DNA of 64,000 nucleotides from Sphingomonas hominis (GTDB lineage: Bacteria; Pseudomonadota; Alphaproteobacteria; Sphingomonadales; Sphingomonadaceae), in the NCBI RefSeq assembly GCF_013328205.1, contig NZ_JABULH010000002.1, positions 124,001 through 188,000 on the forward strand, written 5' to 3'. Under the pieces are notes generated by a model that was not told the origin of the DNA, ran no database searches, and worked only from the letters and a program-made list of their open reading frames with translations. A program made the position numbers and the translations under genes. Below, in pieces: positions 26,871-36,472 of this stretch. How positions within the stretch are numbered: position 1 is the first letter of the stretch; each line of letters starts with the position of its first letter.

Positions 26871-28304
26871 TCAGCCGGCGACGACCAGCTTGACCAGCAT
26901 CCCCGGCGTCAGCCGCGCGTCGTCGTCCAACCCGTTCAAGGTCAGGAACCGCTCACGCTGGTAGTTGGAATAGGCCATCTGCCGCGCCAGCGTGTCGACC
27001 GTGTCGCCCGCCTTGACCGTCGCGATGCGGATGCGCTTGCCCTTGATCGCCGCCGCCTCGCTGGCGGACAGGGGCGCGACGCTCTCGACCAACGGTGCAA
27101 AGCCGCCCACGCCGGCGCCGCGCTGCGTGATCAAAGTGAAACTGTAGGTAGCGGACGGGAACCGATAGGCAACAATCGTCGCGTCAACCGCGCGGCCGTT
27201 CGCCGAGGCGCCGACCGTTGAATAAGCGAACGGGACGCCACCCGCGCTGCCGGTGCGGACCTCGCCCGCCGATGATGCACCCAGACTGCTGAAACGCTGC
27301 GTGATGAAGCCCGACAGGTCGCTGGTCGCGGGCGCGGCGCGGAACTGCGCCTGGCCGGCCGTGCCGGTGACGGTGACCGCGTCGGTGCCGTTGGCGATCT
27401 GGTAGCCAGCAGGCGCGGTGAAGCGGACGCGCATCGCAGGATGGCGGAACGTCTGTCCGTCGATCACGCCCTGCGCGGGATCGTCGTCGTAGCGCAGGCC
27501 GTCGAGCCGGCGGAGGAACGCGGTGTCCTGCGTCGGTGCGGCGTCGGGCTTGCCCGTCGCCTGCGCCAGTGCGCGCGCGCGGCGGATGCGGTCGGCACCA
27601 TTGGGGTGGGTCGACGCCCAGCTCGGCACCGCATTGGCGTCGCGCCCGGCGATCTGCGCCTGGAGGCCGGTCGAATCGTTCAACTGCGCCAGCATGTCGG
27701 CGGCGGCATAGGGCGTGTAACCCGCAGCGGTGATGTAGCGGACGCCCAACCCGTCGGCGGCATATTCCTGATCGCGGCCGTACTTCAGCGTGTAGAGCCC
27801 TGCCGCCTGTCGCGCGCCCGCGCCGAGCAACTGCCCGATCGCGCCATTGCCCGCGACCGCGCCGACGACGCCCGACAACAGCCCGCCGATCGACGAGGTG
27901 CGGTTGCGCGCCGCCGAGTGGCGCGCGGCGACGTGGCCGACCTCATGCCCCATCACTGAGGCGAGTTCGGCTTCCGAGTTCATCAGTGCCATCAATTGCC
28001 GCGTCACGTAGACGTAGCCGCCGGGGATCGCGAAAGCGTTCTCGATCGGCGAGTTGAGCAGCGCCACGGTGAAATCGTTCTGCGCGTTCGACAGGCCGGA
28101 CTGCACCGCGACGCGCTTGCCGACCTGCTCGACATAGGTGGCCTGCGGGCCGTCATATTTGCCGCCGAACTCGGCGAGCAATTGCGGGTTGGCCTGCGCG
28201 CCCTGCGAACGCTCGCTCGCGGAGATTGCGCGGACGCTGCCCGACTGGGCAGCGGCTGGGGCCGCGCAGGTGACGAGCGCGGTGGCGGCAAGCAGATAAC
28301 GCAT
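26871..28304 (-). CDS. Secreted M48 family metalloprotease with C-terminal LysM-like domain
   Basis: The 477-residue protein has a signal peptide (MRYLLAATALVTCAAPAAAQ). The zinc site is HEVGH at residues 120-124, with the third ligand in EYAADGLGVRY. A long middle segment follows, and the last 50 residues (VKAGDTVDTLARQMAYSNYQ ... LTPGMLVKL) look like a LysM-type envelope-binding module. The start follows GGGAGGA. It resembles BepA-type proteases of outer-membrane quality control; that role is inferred. Confidence 0.9.
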   Translation of the reverse strand: MRYLLAATALVTCAAPAAAQSGSVRAISASERSQGAQANPQLLAEFGGKYDGPQATYVEQVGKRVAVQSGLSNAQNDFTVALLNSPIENAFAIPGGYVYVTRQLMALMNSEAELASVMGHEVGHVAARHSAARNRTSSIGGLLSGVVGAVAGNGAIGQLLGAGARQAAGLYTLKYGRDQEYAADGLGVRYITAAGYTPYAAADMLAQLNDSTGLQAQIAGRDANAVPSWASTHPNGADRIRRARALAQATGKPDAAPTQDTAFLRRLDGLRYDDDPAQGVIDGQTFRHPAMRVRFTAPAGYQIANGTDAVTVTGTAGQAQFRAAPATSDLSGFITQRFSSLGASSAGEVRTGSAGGVPFAYSTVGASANGRAVDATIVAYRFPSATYSFTLITQRGAGVGGFAPLVESVAPLSASEAAAIKGKRIRIATVKAGDTVDTLARQMAYSNYQRERFLTLNGLDDDARLTPGMLVKLVVAG

Positions 28305-28413
28305 AACATTCCTCCCGATCCGGTCAGAATGCAGGAGGGCGGCGAAGGGTTGCAAGCAGGCGCGGGTATGCTCGCGCCTGCCCGGAGTTGGTCGAGCGTC
28401 GGTCGGGCGTCGG

Positions 28414-30234
28414 TCAAGCGACCGAGCGCGCGCGCTCCTCGACGATCCGCTCCAACATCGATAGCGGCATCGCGCCCGACTCGAGCACGTCGTGGAAATG
28501 CTTGATGTCGAACTTCGCGCCCGAGATCTTCTTGGCATTGTCGCGCGCGCGCAGCCACGCGGCGTGGCCGATCTTGTAGGAACATGCTTGTCCCGGCGAG
28601 ACGCAGTAACGCTCGACCTCGCGCTGCGAGCGCCCGCGAGCGAACCCGACCGTGTTGACGAAATAGTCAGTCGCCTGCGCGTGGGTCCAACGCTTCGTAT
28701 GGATGCCGGTGTCGGCCACCAGCCGCGCGGCGCGGAACAGGAAGCTTTGCAGATAACCGGCGCGCTCGACCGGCGTCGCGTAGCCGCCGATCTCGTCGGC
28801 GAGCTGCTCGGCGTAGAGCGCCCAGCCTTCGAGATAGGCGTTGAAGAAGGCGATCTTGCGCAACGGGTGCGTCGGCGCGCGCTGCGCGGTCGAGATCTGC
28901 AGGTGATGCCCCGGCACGCCCTCGTGATAGGTCAGGCTCGGCAGCGTGTACTTGGGCCAGTCGCCGACGCCTTTCAGGTTGATCCAGTAGATCGCAGGCC
29001 GCGATCCGTCGAGCGGGGCGCGAAAGTAGTAGCCGTTGGGTGCACCGTCCTGGATCGACGGATCGACGCGCTTGATCTCGAGCGGCGCGGTGGGCGGATT
29101 GCTGAACACGCGCGGCAGCCTTGCCTGCATCGCGGCATTGCTCTGGTTCAGGCTGGCGAGCAGCGCGGCGCGCCCGGCGTCGCTGTCGGGGTAGAGCTGC
29201 GCCGGCGACTTGTTGAGCTGGTCGAGCCGCGCACCGACGCTGCCTTTGGTCAGTCCCTGACCCTTCAGGATCGCGTCGAGCTGCGCGGTCAGATCGGCGA
29301 CCTGCTCCAGCCCCATGCGATGCACCTCGTCCGGGCTGAGCGTCGTGGTGGTCGATTGTGCGAGCGCGGCGGCGTAGAGCGCGTCGCCGCCGGGGATCGC
29401 CCACACGCCCGCGTCCGAGCGCGCGGTGCGGCGCAGCTCCTTCACCAGCGCGATCTGCCGGTCGAGTGCCGGGTAGACCTGCGCCTCGACGATCTTGGTC
29501 GCGCGCGCCTGCCAGTCGCCGGGCAGGTTCGCCGCCTTGGCGCGGATGACCAGCGACTGGACCAGCCCGCTCTGTGCCGCCGGCGCCCCGCGCAGCTTGG
29601 CCATCTGTCCCAAGGTCAGATCGAGCGAGAAGTCGGGCGCGACGCGGCCCTTCGCTGCCTCCTGCCGCTGTACCGCACTCTCGTTGTCGAGCTGGCGTTC
29701 CATCAACCCGAGGCGGTCGAGATACGCCTCAGCATCGTCGGCGGTCTTGACCGGGTGGGTCGAGGCGAGGAAGTCGGGCAGCGAGAAATACACGCCGTCC
29801 TGCTGCGAGATCGGATACGGCCCCTGCGGCGACCCGAGCCCGAACCGCTCCGGCCCGACCATCTGCGAATCGATGTTGTAGAGCACGACCTCGCGATCGA
29901 TCTTCGCCTGCGGCGACAGCGTGTCGGGCGACACCGCGGCTACCTCGGCGCGCATTTGCTTGGCGCGGGCGAGGTCCTTGGCGAGTGCGTCGGGCGAGTT
30001 GTCGCCCAGTTCGTGGCGCAGGTGCGCGTTCGCGCCCTTGTCGAAGCCGAGCGAGGTGGCGAATTCGGGTGCGTTCGCGACCGTTTCCGCCAGCACGCGG
30101 TCGAACGCGGCGGTCAGTTTTCCGTCGCCGGGCGCGGCAGGGGCGCCGGCTGTCTGCGCCAAGGCACGCGACAACGGCATGGCGGCGAGCGCGGCGGTCG
30201 CGGTTCCGGCGGCGAGGAAGTGGCGGCGATCCAT
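28414..30234 (-). CDS. DUF885 family secreted protein with Tat-like signal
   Basis: The 606-residue protein starts MDRRHFLAAGTATAALAAMP, with a short RR motif before a hydrophobic stretch, as for Tat export. It carries the DUF885 HEGVPGHHLQIS motif, an HExxH-like zinc pattern offset as seen in the family, and a WALYAEQLADEIG segment further on. Proteins of this family are presumed metallopeptidases or carboxypeptidases. The start was taken at the signal peptide rather than at longer in-frame starts. Confidence 0.86.
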   Translation of the reverse strand: MDRRHFLAAGTATAALAAMPLSRALAQTAGAPAAPGDGKLTAAFDRVLAETVANAPEFATSLGFDKGANAHLRHELGDNSPDALAKDLARAKQMRAEVAAVSPDTLSPQAKIDREVVLYNIDSQMVGPERFGLGSPQGPYPISQQDGVYFSLPDFLASTHPVKTADDAEAYLDRLGLMERQLDNESAVQRQEAAKGRVAPDFSLDLTLGQMAKLRGAPAAQSGLVQSLVIRAKAANLPGDWQARATKIVEAQVYPALDRQIALVKELRRTARSDAGVWAIPGGDALYAAALAQSTTTTLSPDEVHRMGLEQVADLTAQLDAILKGQGLTKGSVGARLDQLNKSPAQLYPDSDAGRAALLASLNQSNAAMQARLPRVFSNPPTAPLEIKRVDPSIQDGAPNGYYFRAPLDGSRPAIYWINLKGVGDWPKYTLPSLTYHEGVPGHHLQISTAQRAPTHPLRKIAFFNAYLEGWALYAEQLADEIGGYATPVERAGYLQSFLFRAARLVADTGIHTKRWTHAQATDYFVNTVGFARGRSQREVERYCVSPGQACSYKIGHAAWLRARDNAKKISGAKFDIKHFHDVLESGAMPLSMLERIVEERARSVA

Positions 30235-30371
30235 GCGGGCATCCTGTGCAGGAGAGAAAATCAGGGATGCGAGCCTAACCGTCCCCACAGGTGTTGCAAG
30301 GGGGTAAGACACGTGCTCATCGTATTGAGTAAGCGGCGCTGTTGGGTTTCAATCGATATCAGCTGCCGTTG

Positions 30372-30444
30372 CCCCGGACTTGATCCGAGACTCCGCTTCT
30401 ATCGATCCGCTGGACAGTAGCGGGACTCCGGATCAAGTCCGGGG
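30372..30444. repeat. Dispersed palindromic repeat, copy A
   Basis: The arms CCCCGGACTTGATCCG (30372-30387) and CGGATCAAGTCCGGGG (30429-30444) are perfect inverted repeats joined by a 41-bp spacer. The outer motif, followed by TGACG, recurs at 57292-57376 and partially at 54328-54360. Confidence 0.85.
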
Positions 30445-30478
30445 TGACGAAGCAAAGCGGGGCGATCGGATAACCCGC

Positions 30479-32593
30479 TCACACCCGTTCGGCGGCGTTC
30501 ACCATGTCGGCGGCGCGCAACGCGGCGAGCAGGCGCATCAACTGATGCGCATCGTGCACCTCGACGTCGATCGTGTTGGTGTGGAATTGCGTGTCGCGGT
30601 TGTCGAGCCGGATGTTGATGATGTTCGCCTTGTGCTGACCGATCACGGTTGCGAGCGCGCCCAGCGCACCGGGTTCGTTGCGCACTTCCACCGAGATGCG
30701 CGCGGTCGCGCCCTCGGTCTTGTTGCCCCATTTGACGTCGATCCAGTCGGTTTCCTCGTTGCTGCGATCGGCCAGCTCGGCGAGCGTCGGGCAGTCGATC
30801 GCGTGCACCTCGATCGACGCGTCCGGGCGCCTCAGGCCGACGATGCGGTCGCCCGGCACCGGGTGACAACAAGTGCCGAGTTCATAGGCGACGCCGGGCG
30901 CCAGTCCCTCGATCGAGATCGCGCCCGATTGCGGCGCGTGCGCGATGTCGAACCCGGCGGAACCGGGCATTAGCGCTTCCATCACCTGCGCGTCGGTCAG
31001 CGTTTTGCGCGCGATCGCCTGCATCAGCGCGGCCTCGTCCGGCATCTTGAGCCGCGGCAGCGCGTGGGTCAGCGCGTCGGCGGCGAGGACGGCAGGCAGG
31101 CGGAAGACGATGTCGTCGTACAGCTTGCGCCCGAGCGCGATCGACTGCTCGCGCTCGGCGGAACGCAGGTGGCGGCGGATCGCGGCCAGCGCCTTGCCGG
31201 TGATTGCGAACGACAGCCAGTTCGCCTGCGGCTCCTGCGCCTTGCTGCGCAGGACCTGCACCTGATCGCCGTTCTCGATCGCGGTGCGCAAGGGAACGAC
31301 GCGGCCGTTGATCTTCGCGCCAACCGCCTGGTCGCCCAAATCGGTGTGGACCGCATAAGCGAAGTCGATCGGGGTCGCGCCCTTGGGTAGCTGGATCAGC
31401 TCACCCTTGGGCGTGAAGGCGAAAATGCGATCCTGGTACATCGCCATGCGCGTGTGCTCGAGCAATTCCTCGGGCGTTTCGGCATTGTCGAGGATCTCGA
31501 CCAGATCGGCGATCCAGCTCGGGCGATTGTCCGGGCCGGCCGGAGCGGCGTGATCACCCTCCTGCTTGTACGCCCAATGCGCGGCGAGGCCATATTCGGC
31601 CTCGGCGTGCATCTCCTCCGTGCGGATCTGGATCTCGATGCGGCGGTTCTCGGCGTGGATCACGCTGGTGTGGAGCGAGCGATAGCCGTTGCGCTTGGGC
31701 GTTGAGATGAAGTCCTTGAAGCGCCCCGGCACCATCGGCCAGCGCCCGTGAATGATGCCGAGCGCGCGGTAACAATCCTCGATCGTCGGCACGATAACGC
31801 GGAACGCCATGATGTCGGACAGCTGCTCGAAGCTGATGTGGCGCTCCTGCATCTTGCGCCAGATGCTGTACGGGTGCTTCTCGCGCCCGGTCACCTCACC
31901 CTCGATCCCCTTGCGCGCGAGCAGCAGCTTCAGTCCCGAGCCGATCTTGGCGATCCGGTCGCCGCCGCCTTCATTCAACAGCGCGAGCCGTTTGGTGATC
32001 GATTCGTACGCCTCGGGTTCGAGCTGCTGGAAGGCGAGCGTCTGCATCTCCTTCATGAACTCGTACATGCCGATCCGCTCGGCGAGCGGGGCGTAGATGT
32101 CCATCGTCTCCTTGGCGATGCGGCGGCGCTTCTCGGGCTTGGCGATGAAGTGCAGCGTGCGCATGTTGTGGAGCCGGTCGGCGAGCTTCACCAGCAGCAC
32201 GCGAATGTCGCCCGACATCGCGAGCAGGAACTTGCGCAAATTTTCCGCCGCGCGCTCGCTCTCGGTCTGCGCCTCGATCTTCGACAGCTTGGTCACCCCG
32301 TCGACCAGCCGCGCGACGTTGCCGCCGAAGATGCGCTCGATCTCCTCGGGCGTCGCGACCGTATCCTCGACCGTGTCGTGCAGGATCGCGGTGGCGATCG
32401 TCTCGTCGTCGAGGTGGAGCTCGGTCAGGATGCCGGCCACCTCGATCGGATGGCTGAAATACGGGTCGCCGTTGGCGCGTTTCTGCGTCCCGTGCGCGTT
32501 GACCGAGAAGACATAGGCGCGGTTGAGCATCGCCTCGTCGGCGTCGGGGTCGTAGTCGAGCACCCGGTCGACCAATTCGTACTGTCTGAGCAC
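30479..32593 (-). CDS. Bifunctional (p)ppGpp synthetase/hydrolase (Rel/SpoT)
   Basis: This enzyme makes and degrades the stringent-response alarmone. From GTG at 32593 it has 704 residues: an HD hydrolase domain with HDTVEDT and HNMRTLHF, a synthetase domain with RVIVPTIEDCYRALGIIHG and STPKRNGYRSLHTSV, a TGS domain (FAFTPKGELIQLPKGATPID) and a C-terminal ACT domain (EVRNEPGALGALATVIGQ). All catalytic motifs look intact. An alternative GTG at 32632 adds 13 residues; the shorter start matches the family's usual LRQYELVD beginning. It is probably the only long RSH enzyme, as usual in alphaproteobacteria. Confidence 0.95.
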   Translation of the reverse strand: MLRQYELVDRVLDYDPDADEAMLNRAYVFSVNAHGTQKRANGDPYFSHPIEVAGILTELHLDDETIATAILHDTVEDTVATPEEIERIFGGNVARLVDGVTKLSKIEAQTESERAAENLRKFLLAMSGDIRVLLVKLADRLHNMRTLHFIAKPEKRRRIAKETMDIYAPLAERIGMYEFMKEMQTLAFQQLEPEAYESITKRLALLNEGGGDRIAKIGSGLKLLLARKGIEGEVTGREKHPYSIWRKMQERHISFEQLSDIMAFRVIVPTIEDCYRALGIIHGRWPMVPGRFKDFISTPKRNGYRSLHTSVIHAENRRIEIQIRTEEMHAEAEYGLAAHWAYKQEGDHAAPAGPDNRPSWIADLVEILDNAETPEELLEHTRMAMYQDRIFAFTPKGELIQLPKGATPIDFAYAVHTDLGDQAVGAKINGRVVPLRTAIENGDQVQVLRSKAQEPQANWLSFAITGKALAAIRRHLRSAEREQSIALGRKLYDDIVFRLPAVLAADALTHALPRLKMPDEAALMQAIARKTLTDAQVMEALMPGSAGFDIAHAPQSGAISIEGLAPGVAYELGTCCHPVPGDRIVGLRRPDASIEVHAIDCPTLAELADRSNEETDWIDVKWGNKTEGATARISVEVRNEPGALGALATVIGQHKANIINIRLDNRDTQFHTNTIDVEVHDAHQLMRLLAALRAADMVNAAERV

Positions 32594-32660
32594 GTCGCTA
32601 GGATGGGGTGATTGGCTGCTGCTTTGCAACACAATTGCTTCGACCGGTCTGATCGAGCGA

Positions 32661-32701
32661 ACAAAAAAGAGCCCCGGTCGCGGGAGTTGCGACCGGGGCT
32701 C
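32661..32701 (-). terminator. Rho-independent terminator for the small secreted protein gene
   Basis: A perfect 13-bp stem (GAGCCCCGGTCGC with GCGACCGGGGCTC) is followed on the minus strand by a run of six U. It ends the transcript of the gene at 32746-33084 before the Rel/SpoT gene. Confidence 0.9.
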
Positions 32702-32745
32702 ACGAACTCGCGGCTAATCTGGCCGCGATCTGGGGAAGGGAAGGA

Positions 32746-33084
32746 TCAGTTGGCGGCGACGCTCTGCGTCGGCACGCCGGCCTTGCCGTTGCACTTGTCG
32801 AGCTGGGCGGCGTCATACGCCTTGCCGCCGGCGCTGAATGAGGCGAGCCCGCCGACGTTGCGCGCGACGAGTTGGCACAGCACCGTGTCACGCTCGGGCG
32901 CGCGCGCGGCGACGAAGGCGCCGTTCTGCTGCGACCACAAGGTCGAGCGCGTGATCAGCCGCGTCTTCTCGACCTTCGCCAGCGGGGTAGCGACATAGTA
33001 GCCGCCCGGCGCCTGGGCCTGCACGCCCGTGGCTGCGATGATGGCAGCGGTAGCGATCAGCGAGGAAGCGAGACGACGGATCAT
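32746..33084 (-). CDS. Small secreted protein resembling the CC_3452 family
   Basis: The 112-residue product has a signal peptide ending VQAQA. The mature part contains GGYYVATPLAKVEKTRLITR, a Cys in TVLCQLVARNVG and a second in LDKCNGKAG, a spacing that suggests one disulfide. This arrangement resembles the CC_3452 family of sphingomonads and Caulobacter, of unknown function. A divergent HxlR regulator gene and a 16-bp palindrome lie upstream. Confidence 0.7.
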   Translation of the reverse strand: MIRRLASSLIATAAIIAATGVQAQAPGGYYVATPLAKVEKTRLITRSTLWSQQNGAFVAARAPERDTVLCQLVARNVGGLASFSAGGKAYDAAQLDKCNGKAGVPTQSVAAN

Positions 33085-33152
33085 GGGGAGGCTCCGTGGA
33101 GAATGGTTGCGAAAAGCTACCTAGATCGGTGGCTGTTCAGTTGCAAGAGGAA

Positions 33153-33168
33153 ACTCGCATGTGCGAGT
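33153..33168. promoter_or_regulatory. 16-bp inverted repeat, candidate HxlR operator
   Basis: ACTCGCATGTGCGAGT has two 7-bp arms around TG. It lies 68 bp from the start of the secreted-protein gene and 88 bp before the HxlR start, between the divergent genes. HxlR proteins bind sites with ACT...AGT ends, so it is a candidate operator. Confidence 0.45.
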
Positions 33169-33256
33169 AGCGAATCGCAACTTACTTTGCGCTGATACGA
33201 AAGCGTTTCGGCGCGTCTGTGCGTTGCGCTAGGTTCGCGCGCGAAGAGGATGTGTG

Positions 33257-33727
33257 ATGGGTCAAGTGCGTGAAAATCTTGCCGAATGCTCGCTGCCCGC
33301 GGCGCTGGAGCTGATGGGTGACCGTTGGGCGTTCCTGATCCTGCGCGCGGCGTTCAACGGCTTGCACCATTTCGAGGAGCTGCAAGGGGAGCTCGGCATC
33401 GCGCGCAACATCCTCGCCAGTCGATTGGCACGCTTCGTCGAGCATGGGTTAATGGAACGCGCCAGCGTGCCGGAGGACCGGCGCAAGGTCGTCTACAATC
33501 TGACCGACAAGGGGTTCGCGCTGCTGCCGGCGATGGTGGCACTCCGGCAATGGGGCGAGCGGTGGGAGACGGGTAGCCCGGCGTTCCCGATTCTGGTCGA
33601 CGTGCGCGATGGCCGTCCGATCCAGCAGGTCGCAGTGCTTAGCCACGACGGTCGCACGCTCGGCAAGGGCGACCTGCATTGGGCGCTGCCGGGCGATGTC
33701 GAGCATGCCGCGACGTGCGGCGACTAG
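33257..33727 (+). CDS. HxlR family transcriptional regulator (156 residues)
   Basis: The protein has the HxlR winged helix-turn-helix: CSLPAALELMGDRWAFLILR, GLHHFEELQGELGIARNILASRL and a wing with VYNLTDKGFALLP. A C-terminal extension of about 50 residues beyond the usual family core holds two Cys near its end. Only one Cys (Cys12) precedes the helix-turn-helix, the position of redox-sensing cysteines in some members. ATG at 33257 follows GAAGAGGA. The stop overlaps the convergent thioesterase stop in CTAG. Confidence 0.88.
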   Translation: MGQVRENLAECSLPAALELMGDRWAFLILRAAFNGLHHFEELQGELGIARNILASRLARFVEHGLMERASVPEDRRKVVYNLTDKGFALLPAMVALRQWGERWETGSPAFPILVDVRDGRPIQQVAVLSHDGRTLGKGDLHWALPGDVEHAATCGD

Positions 33728-34152
33728 GCGCTCGGCAGTTGCTCCAGATGCGCGCGGATCGCAGGCGATAGCGGCACCGGGCGTCCACTCGCCAGGTCGA
33801 CGTTGACGCTCACCATCGTGATCGCGCAGCACAAGGTGCCGGTGGCGGGGTTCACCAGCTCGAATCGTTTGGTGATGCTGGTGGTGCCGAGCCGCTCGAT
33901 CCGTACGAACGCCTGCACCTCGTCGCCCAAACGGAACGAGGATAGGTAATCGAGCTCGGCGCGGCGGACGTTGAACTCGGTGTGGCGCCATTCGTCGCCC
34001 AGCGCCTCGGCGATCCCAGTCCACGCCCAGAACTCGGTCACCGCCACGTCGGCATATTCGAGGTAGCGCGAGTTGAAGACGATCTTCTGCCCGTCGATCT
34101 CGGCGTAACGCACCTTGAAGCGGGTGGAGAAGGCGAAGCCGGGGCGGGACAT
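33724..34152 (-). CDS. Acyl-CoA thioesterase (4HBT hotdog fold)
   Basis: The 142-residue protein begins with the hotdog-fold pattern FKVRYAEIDGQKIVFNSRYLEY, where the Asp in YAEID and the nearby residues match the 4-hydroxybenzoyl-CoA thioesterase active site. It continues with EVQAFVRIERLGTTSITKRFEL. Substrate range is unknown. It lies 9 bp after the TauE gene and is probably the last gene of that operon. Confidence 0.88.
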   Translation of the reverse strand: MSRPGFAFSTRFKVRYAEIDGQKIVFNSRYLEYADVAVTEFWAWTGIAEALGDEWRHTEFNVRRAELDYLSSFRLGDEVQAFVRIERLGTTSITKRFELVNPATGTLCCAITMVSVNVDLASGRPVPLSPAIRAHLEQLPSA

Positions 34153-34161
34153 GGGATTCCT

Positions 34162-34935
34162 TTAGAACAGCAGCCGCACGCCGACGATCGCGAGCGTGGC
34201 GGCGAGGACCGGAGTCAGCACGCGGTCGGACACGCGTGTCGCGACCAGGCTGCCGACGATGATGCCGGGGATCGAGCCGAGCAGCAGCGAGACGAGCAGG
34301 CTCACGTCAACCGAGCCGATCCACCAATGGCCGATGCCGGCGATCAGCGTCAGCGGCACCGCGTGCGCGATGTCTGACCCGACCAGCCGGTTAACCGGCA
34401 GGTGGGGGTAGAGGATCAGCAGCGCGGTCATGCCGAGCGCGCCCGCGCCGACCGAGGTGAGCGAGACCATCACGCCCAGGACGATGCCGAGCAGGATCGT
34501 CAGCCCCCGCAATCGCCGCGGCGACATCGCGGAAAAGCGCGGCGCGAGCCTGGCGACGATCCGCGCGCGGAAGAACAGCGCCACCGCGGTCGCGACCAGC
34601 GCGGCGCCGAGCACCCACGCGATCACGTCGCTCAGATCGCTGGTGCGCGCGGTACGGCTGAGCACCAGCAAGGTCAGGATCGTCGCCGGCACGCTGCCGA
34701 TCGCCAGCCGTCGCACCACCGACCATTCCACCGTCCCGCGCGCGCCGTGCACCGTGGTGCCGACCGCCTTGGTCGCGGAGGCGTAGAGCAGGTCGGTGCC
34801 GACCGCGGTGGTCGGGTGGAAGCCGAACAGCAGCACCAGAAGCGGCGTCATCAGCGACCCGCCACCGACGCCGGTCAGCCCGACGAGCATCCCAACGAAC
34901 ACGCCCGCGAGCGAGTAGAGCGGTGTGATCGTCAT
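34162..34935 (-). CDS. TauE/SafE family sulfite exporter-like permease
   Basis: The 257-residue membrane protein starts MTITPLYSLAGVFVGMLVGLTGVGGGSLM, the GVGGGSL motif marking the TauE/SafE family. A repeat of this motif in the second half (SLTSVGAGALGMTAL) reflects the internal duplication. Eight or so membrane helices are present. Such permeases move sulfonates or other organic anions; the substrate is unknown. ATG at 34935 follows AGGGA. Confidence 0.88.
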   Translation of the reverse strand: MTITPLYSLAGVFVGMLVGLTGVGGGSLMTPLLVLLFGFHPTTAVGTDLLYASATKAVGTTVHGARGTVEWSVVRRLAIGSVPATILTLLVLSRTARTSDLSDVIAWVLGAALVATAVALFFRARIVARLAPRFSAMSPRRLRGLTILLGIVLGVMVSLTSVGAGALGMTALLILYPHLPVNRLVGSDIAHAVPLTLIAGIGHWWIGSVDVSLLVSLLLGSIPGIIVGSLVATRVSDRVLTPVLAATLAIVGVRLLF

Positions 34936-34946
34936 CGCGTTCGTCC

Positions 34947-35152
34947 CTACCGATCGCCGATGGCGCGTGTCGCAGCCGCGAGCGGCGGCGAGCCGATGTA
35001 GCGGCGCCGCTGCCATGTCGGCGCTTCCCGTCTAGCGACGAACCAACACTGTGCGAGCGGCAGGCGGGCGAGCGTCAGCGTGCCAGCGACCGCGTCAGCG
35101 ATCTCGGCGGTGGCGACGCGGCCGCGCTCGGCACCGTCGTGCAACGAGCGCG

Positions 35153-35156
<4 letters not shown>
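34947..35156 (-). CDS. Small 69-residue protein coupled to the aminotransferase
   Basis: An open frame starts with TTG overlapping the aminotransferase stop (TTGA) and ends 11 bp before the TauE start. Codon use matches the neighbours, with strong GC3. It reads as a helical, Arg-rich peptide with LARLPLAQCWFVARREAP and a C-terminal Arg/Ala-rich segment. No family is recognised. Translational coupling argues that it is real; the weak TTG start argues for caution. Confidence 0.42.
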
Positions 35157-36364
<1,208 letters not shown>

Positions 36365-36472
36365 GCTCCCTCTCGTGCGTTTCCTATAAAGGTGATCGCC
36401 GCTAGATACTAATGGCGGTTCTGCTTCACCGCGGCAAAGATAAAGCCGTGGGGCAGCGCGAATACAGGAGAG

